From Bartonella henselae str. Houston-1 (GTDB taxonomy: Bacteria; Pseudomonadota; Alphaproteobacteria; Rhizobiales; Rhizobiaceae): a DNA stretch of 64,000 nt. Where the stretch lies: positions 1,867,048 through 1,931,047 of the forward strand of contig NC_005956.1 in assembly GCF_000046705.1 (NCBI RefSeq). Direction: 5' to 3'. Positions within the stretch are counted from its first letter, which is position 1, and the number at the start of each line of letters is the position of its first letter. A program made the position numbers and the translations under genes. The notes beneath the pieces are model-generated. The model was not told the origin of the DNA. It made no database searches and worked only from the letters and a program-made list of their open reading frames with translations. Below, in pieces: positions 60,734 through 64,000 of this stretch.

Positions 60734-60749
60734 AGTTTCACGTGAATCA
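60734..60749. promoter_or_regulatory. parS-like site between mnmE and mnmG
   Basis: AGTTTCACGTGAATCA matches the parS consensus at 14 of 16 positions, with the central TTTCACGTGAA intact. It lies in the 45-base gap between the mnmE stop and the mnmG start. Confidence 0.65.
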
Positions 60750-62057
60750 TTATTTGCCAATACAAAACTCTGAAAAAATAATATCAAGCAAATCCTCAAC
60801 ATCTATATCTCCGGTAATTTTTCCAAGAAAATCACTGGCACGACGAAGATGTTCTGCACGTAAACTGAGATCAAGAGAGTCATAATTCACAGAATTTTCA
60901 ATCTCCTTAACAGCTTCTTTTAATAATTGAAGTTGTCTCTTACGCGCAGGAAAAAGATTTCCAATCTCAGAAACACGACGTAAACAAAACGATTCAAGTT
61001 CCTTCATAAAATGATCAAAATTTAAACCCGTTAATGCCGAAAATTGTATTAACCATGGCTCTTTATTCTCTTCATAAAGATCAAATTTATTGCCTACACG
61101 CCATATTTCAGCAGACGTTTCTGGTAAATAAACTTCCTTAGGATTTTGCATATCATAAACTAAAATAACCAAGTCAGCGTCCCTAACATGCTGCTTTGCA
61201 ACTTCTATTCCTAACTGTTCTATTTTGTTATCTGTTTCTCTAAAACCAGCAGTATCTATTAAAAAAACCGGTAAACCACCCAAAACAAGTCTTACTTCTA
61301 AAGCATCACGTGTTGTTCCTGCTTCTTCTGTCACAATAGCAACAGGTTTTCCAGCCAAACGATTCATAATGCTTGATTTTCCAGAATTTGGAGCACCTAC
61401 AATGACAATTTTAAACCCATCACGTAAAATACTCGCACGCTCCCCTTCAGCAATATGTTCTCGAAGAGAAATGCAAAGATTTTCAACATCTTTCCAAACT
61501 TTATCAGATACCGTGTTGGGGATATCAGCTTCATCAGAAAAATCAAGTTCCGCTTCAATAAAAGCACGAATTTTCATAAGTTTATGACGCCAATCACGAT
61601 AAAGCGTCGTTAAACGCCCACTTGTACCCATAACTGCTAAACGTCGCTGACTTTCCGTCTCTGCTTCTATTAAATCAGCAAGACCTTCTGCTTGAACAAG
61701 ATCTAATTTTCCCTCCATAAAAGCACGGCGTGAAAATTCACCTGGCTCTGCAATGCGACACCCTTTAAATGTGGACAATTCATCAAGAAAACGATTAACA
61801 ACAGCTTTTCCTCCATGCAAATGAAATTCCGCACAATCTTCCCCTGTAAAACTATGAGGAGCAGGAAAAAAAACAGTTAAAGCAGAATCTAAAAAACTAC
61901 CATCACGAGCTGTAAGATTTCCATAATGCATAAACCGCGCTTTAGGTAAACAACCACAAAGCGTTGTAACAACATGCACAACATGAGAACCTGAAAGCCG
62001 AATGACAGCAACCCCTGAAGGCAACAATCCACTCGAAACAGCAAAGATTGTATCCAC
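60750..62057 (-). CDS. mnmE: tRNA modification GTPase MnmE (TrmE)
   Basis: A 435-residue GTPase, partner of MnmG. An N-terminal folate-binding domain (DTIFAVSSGLLPSGVAVIRLSG, ARDGSFLDSALTVFFPAPHSFTGEDCAEFHLHGG), a helical domain, and a G domain with GAPNSGKSSIMNRL, TTRD and DTAGFRETDN. It ends with the essential CIGK. It is somewhat shorter than E. coli MnmE (about 454). rho is upstream with a 32-base gap. Confidence 0.96.
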   Translation of the reverse strand: MDTIFAVSSGLLPSGVAVIRLSGSHVVHVVTTLCGCLPKARFMHYGNLTARDGSFLDSALTVFFPAPHSFTGEDCAEFHLHGGKAVVNRFLDELSTFKGCRIAEPGEFSRRAFMEGKLDLVQAEGLADLIEAETESQRRLAVMGTSGRLTTLYRDWRHKLMKIRAFIEAELDFSDEADIPNTVSDKVWKDVENLCISLREHIAEGERASILRDGFKIVIVGAPNSGKSSIMNRLAGKPVAIVTEEAGTTRDALEVRLVLGGLPVFLIDTAGFRETDNKIEQLGIEVAKQHVRDADLVILVYDMQNPKEVYLPETSAEIWRVGNKFDLYEENKEPWLIQFSALTGLNFDHFMKELESFCLRRVSEIGNLFPARKRQLQLLKEAVKEIENSVNYDSLDLSLRAEHLRRASDFLGKITGDIDVEDLLDIIFSEFCIGK

Positions 62058-62089
62058 AGGATTATCCTAAATCAAAAAACTTAAAACTT

Positions 62090-63355
62090 CTACGTATTCA
62101 TTGAATCAAAAAATTCACTATTGTTTTTTGTTTGTTTTAACTTGTCAATCAAAAATTCAATTGCATCTGTAACATTCATAGGTGCTAAAATGCGACGAAG
62201 TACAAAAATTTTATGTAAATCTTGTCGTGCTACTAAAAGTTCTTCCTTACGTGTTCCTGACTTTAAAATATCCATAGCAGGAAAAATACGCTTATCAGCA
62301 ACTTTACGATCAAGAACAATTTCCGAATTACCCGTTCCTTTAAATTCTTCAAAAATAACTTCATCCATACGGCTACCTGTATCAATCAAAGCCGTTGCAA
62401 TAATAGTTAAAGATCCACCTTCTTCAATATTACGTGCTGCCCCAAAAAAACGTTTTGGACGCTGCAAAGCATTTGCATCTACACCACCTGTCAAAACCTT
62501 ACCTGATGAAGGAACGACTGTATTATAAGCACGTCCTAAACGTGTAATAGAATCAAGAAGAATAACCACATCACGCCCATATTCAACGAGACGTTTGGCT
62601 TTTTCAATAACCATTTCAGCTACTTGTACATGACGTATTGCTGGTTCATCAAAAGTAGAAGAAACCACCTCTCCTTTTACAGAACGTTGCATATCAGTGA
62701 CTTCTTCTGGCCTTTCATCGATTAAAAGGACAATAAGATAACATTCAGGATGATTAGTGGTAATAGAATGAGCAATATTTTGAAGTAAAACAGTTTTTCC
62801 TGTTCTAGGAGGTGCTACAATAAGACCTCTCTGTCCTTTTCCCAAGGGAGAGATCAAATCAATCACCCGTGATGACATATCCTTCTCAGTAGGATCTTGT
62901 ATTTCCATTTGAAAACGTTCGTTTGAATAAAGAGGGGTGAGATTATCAAAATGTATTTTATAACGAATTTTTTCGGGATTTTCAAAATTAATTGTATTAA
63001 TTTTGAGAAGAGCAAAATAACGCTCTCCTTCCTTTGGACTCCGTATAGGACCTTCAATAGTATCCCCCGTTTTTAAAGAAAAAGATTGAATTTGCGCAGG
63101 TGAAAGATAAATATCATCAGGCCCGGGAAGATAATTTGCATCGGCAGATCGCAAAAATCCAAATCCATCTTGTAAAACTTCAACAACTCCTTCTCCTATA
63201 ATTTCTACATCTTGCAAAGCAAGTTTTTTCAAAATAGCAAACATTAATTCTTGTTTACGCATAAGAGAAGCATTTTCAACTTCTAATGTTTCAGCAAAAA
63301 AAACAAGTTCAACGGGATTTTTACTTTTAAGTTCTTGTAGTTTCATTTCTTGCAT
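62090..63355 (-). CDS. rho: Transcription termination factor Rho
   Basis: A 421-residue hexameric RNA helicase. The N-terminal OB fold has [36 protein letters not shown] as separate blocks at about residues 55-95. The P-loop is [15 protein letters not shown] (about 178), with [13 protein letters not shown] and the Q/R loops in [13 protein letters not shown]. Length is normal. It is the upstream gene of the rho-mnmE-mnmG-rsmG-parA-parB run, and the DNA beyond it looks like the replication origin. Confidence 0.97.
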   Translation of the reverse strand: MQEMKLQELKSKNPVELVFFAETLEVENASLMRKQELMFAILKKLALQDVEIIGEGVVEVLQDGFGFLRSADANYLPGPDDIYLSPAQIQSFSLKTGDTIEGPIRSPKEGERYFALLKINTINFENPEKIRYKIHFDNLTPLYSNERFQMEIQDPTEKDMSSRVIDLISPLGKGQRGLIVAPPRTGKTVLLQNIAHSITTNHPECYLIVLLIDERPEEVTDMQRSVKGEVVSSTFDEPAIRHVQVAEMVIEKAKRLVEYGRDVVILLDSITRLGRAYNTVVPSSGKVLTGGVDANALQRPKRFFGAARNIEEGGSLTIIATALIDTGSRMDEVIFEEFKGTGNSEIVLDRKVADKRIFPAMDILKSGTRKEELLVARQDLHKIFVLRRILAPMNVTDAIEFLIDKLKQTKNNSEFFDSMNT

Positions 63356-63593
63356 GAAATACGCTCTTTAGTAGGTGGGGAAATTGTTTTTTAAAATCAA
63401 TTTATGGGAAATTTAAAGAATAGAACACTTTTAGTAAGGTAGGAATATTCTATACTTAACTTTCCTAAACTGCAAGTGTCCTTCATAAGATTTATTTTCC
63501 ATATACAATTCTACAACCATATAAAAAATAATCACTTCTACAAATTGAAATGATTCATAAAACTTTTTAAAAGAAAATCATTCATAAAAAAAA

Positions 63594-63608
63594 TTAATAA
63601 TATTTTAA
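63594..63608. promoter_or_regulatory. CtrA-type binding site in putative origin
   Basis: TTAATAATATTTTAA fits TTAA-N7-TTAA, the site of the alphaproteobacterial cell-cycle regulator CtrA, which blocks DnaA at the Caulobacter origin. In DNA this AT-rich the match could be chance. Confidence 0.35.
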
Positions 63609-63803
63609 AGAACTTACGTGATACACTATTCTCAAATAGGTTAAGAAAAAATATGGATGCTTTATATCCTTAATTAATTAATCTTCAAAAGAAATTTTAT
63701 TTTTTCCAAAATTTTTTCTTTAATAATTTAAGAACTGATGATTTTTTTTATTTAAATCTGTGTTTAATGGGGATTATTATTTATACTACATTCATCCTCA
63801 GTT

Positions 63804-63812
63804 TTATCCACA
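63804..63812 (+). promoter_or_regulatory. DnaA box
   Basis: TTATCCACA is the perfect high-affinity DnaA box. It is the only perfect copy I noticed in this intergenic region, about 450 bases upstream of rho. Confidence 0.65.
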
Positions 63813-64000
63813 AATGAAAAGAGAAAAAAATAAATTAGAACTCTACTTTAAGGATATTATCCCCATTCTTTTTTCTAAGAGAATTTTAGTTATAAGAATT
63901 ATTCAATTTGTGCATAATAATGGAAAAATTTCTCTAAATTTTTACTTTATAAAAGGTTAAAACTATATATGCACATTTATTAACAAGGAGTTAAAATTTT

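Larger units (their letters stand above)
63356..64000. other. AT-rich putative origin region (oriC candidate)
   Basis: 645 bases, very AT-rich and without a believable gene. It has one perfect DnaA box, a CtrA-type TTAA-N7-TTAA site, and further weak DnaA-like words (TTTTCCATA near 63.50 kb, TTTTCCAAA near 63.70 kb). In alphaproteobacteria the origin lies near hemE and close to the rho/parAB block; hemE is not seen here. The short plus-strand frame at 63760-63960 overlaps the DnaA box and looks spurious. AAGGAG at 63985-63990 suggests that a plus-strand gene begins just outside the window. Confidence 0.55.

Noticed and set aside
63760..63960. A 66-codon plus-strand frame in the putative origin
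   Set aside because: It overlaps the perfect DnaA box, has a Tyr/Ile/Phe/Asn-rich composition, and has no clear ribosome-binding site.

Overview
The window looks like a chromosomal segment of a Bartonella species (Alphaproteobacteria, Rhizobiales). This rests on low-GC DNA with rhizobial gene orders (mdh-sucC-sucD-sucA-sucB-lpdA; rho-mnmE-mnmG-rsmG-parA-parB; aroK-aroB divergent from xerD), an Omp19-like lipoprotein, a BA14K protein, the alphaproteobacterial DUF4175 family, and long decayed gene-poor stretches typical of a reduced host-restricted genome. The species cannot be fixed by reading alone.

Layout. 0-6 kb: DUF4175 protein (cut by the window edge), lysA, an LptM-like small lipoprotein, then tlpA divergently, a UPF0178 protein and a YihY membrane protein; argH, which I expect between the lipoprotein and tlpA in relatives, is absent. 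7.5-13 kb: tyrC, holA and a TrpXYZ-type ABC importer, then tRNA-Gly(GCC). 13-18.4 kb: gene-poor DNA with an FMN reductase, thiD and plsC. 18.4-26.3 kb: a penicillin-binding carboxypeptidase, a CobW GTPase, an L,D-transpeptidase, accA, xerD, aroK and aroB. 26.4-27.5 kb: a tRNA-Arg(CCT) gene split by a group I intron, then two tandem MliC-like putative lysozyme inhibitors. 27.6-33.6 kb: a complete Mrp/Pha cation/proton antiporter operon. 33.8-36.8 kb: BA14K protein and a two-gene carboxynorspermidine polyamine pathway. 36.9-39.4 kb: a gene graveyard with an integrase pseudogene flanked by inverted copies of a decayed repeat. 39.4-48.4 kb: the second half of the TCA cycle as one operon, with a strong hairpin in the mdh leader. 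48.6-55.6 kb: zapE, an Omp19-like lipoprotein, and the run dapF-mtaB-ftsY-septation protein-gloB. 56.4-63.4 kb: parB, parA, rsmG, mnmG, mnmE, rho.

The right end is probably next to the replication origin. It has parAB, two parS-like palindromes close by and a third in dapF, and an AT-rich 645-base region past rho with a perfect DnaA box and a CtrA-type TTAA-N7-TTAA site. No CRISPR array, intact insertion sequence or rRNA was seen. The most unusual items are the intron-bearing tRNA-Arg, the dispersed decayed repeat family (four long copies plus fragments), the tandem MliC-like genes, the parS/oriC architecture, and two structured elements without an assigned role (mdh leader hairpin; 38.9-39.0 kb competing hairpins). 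I did not find a convincing wholly new multi-gene system.
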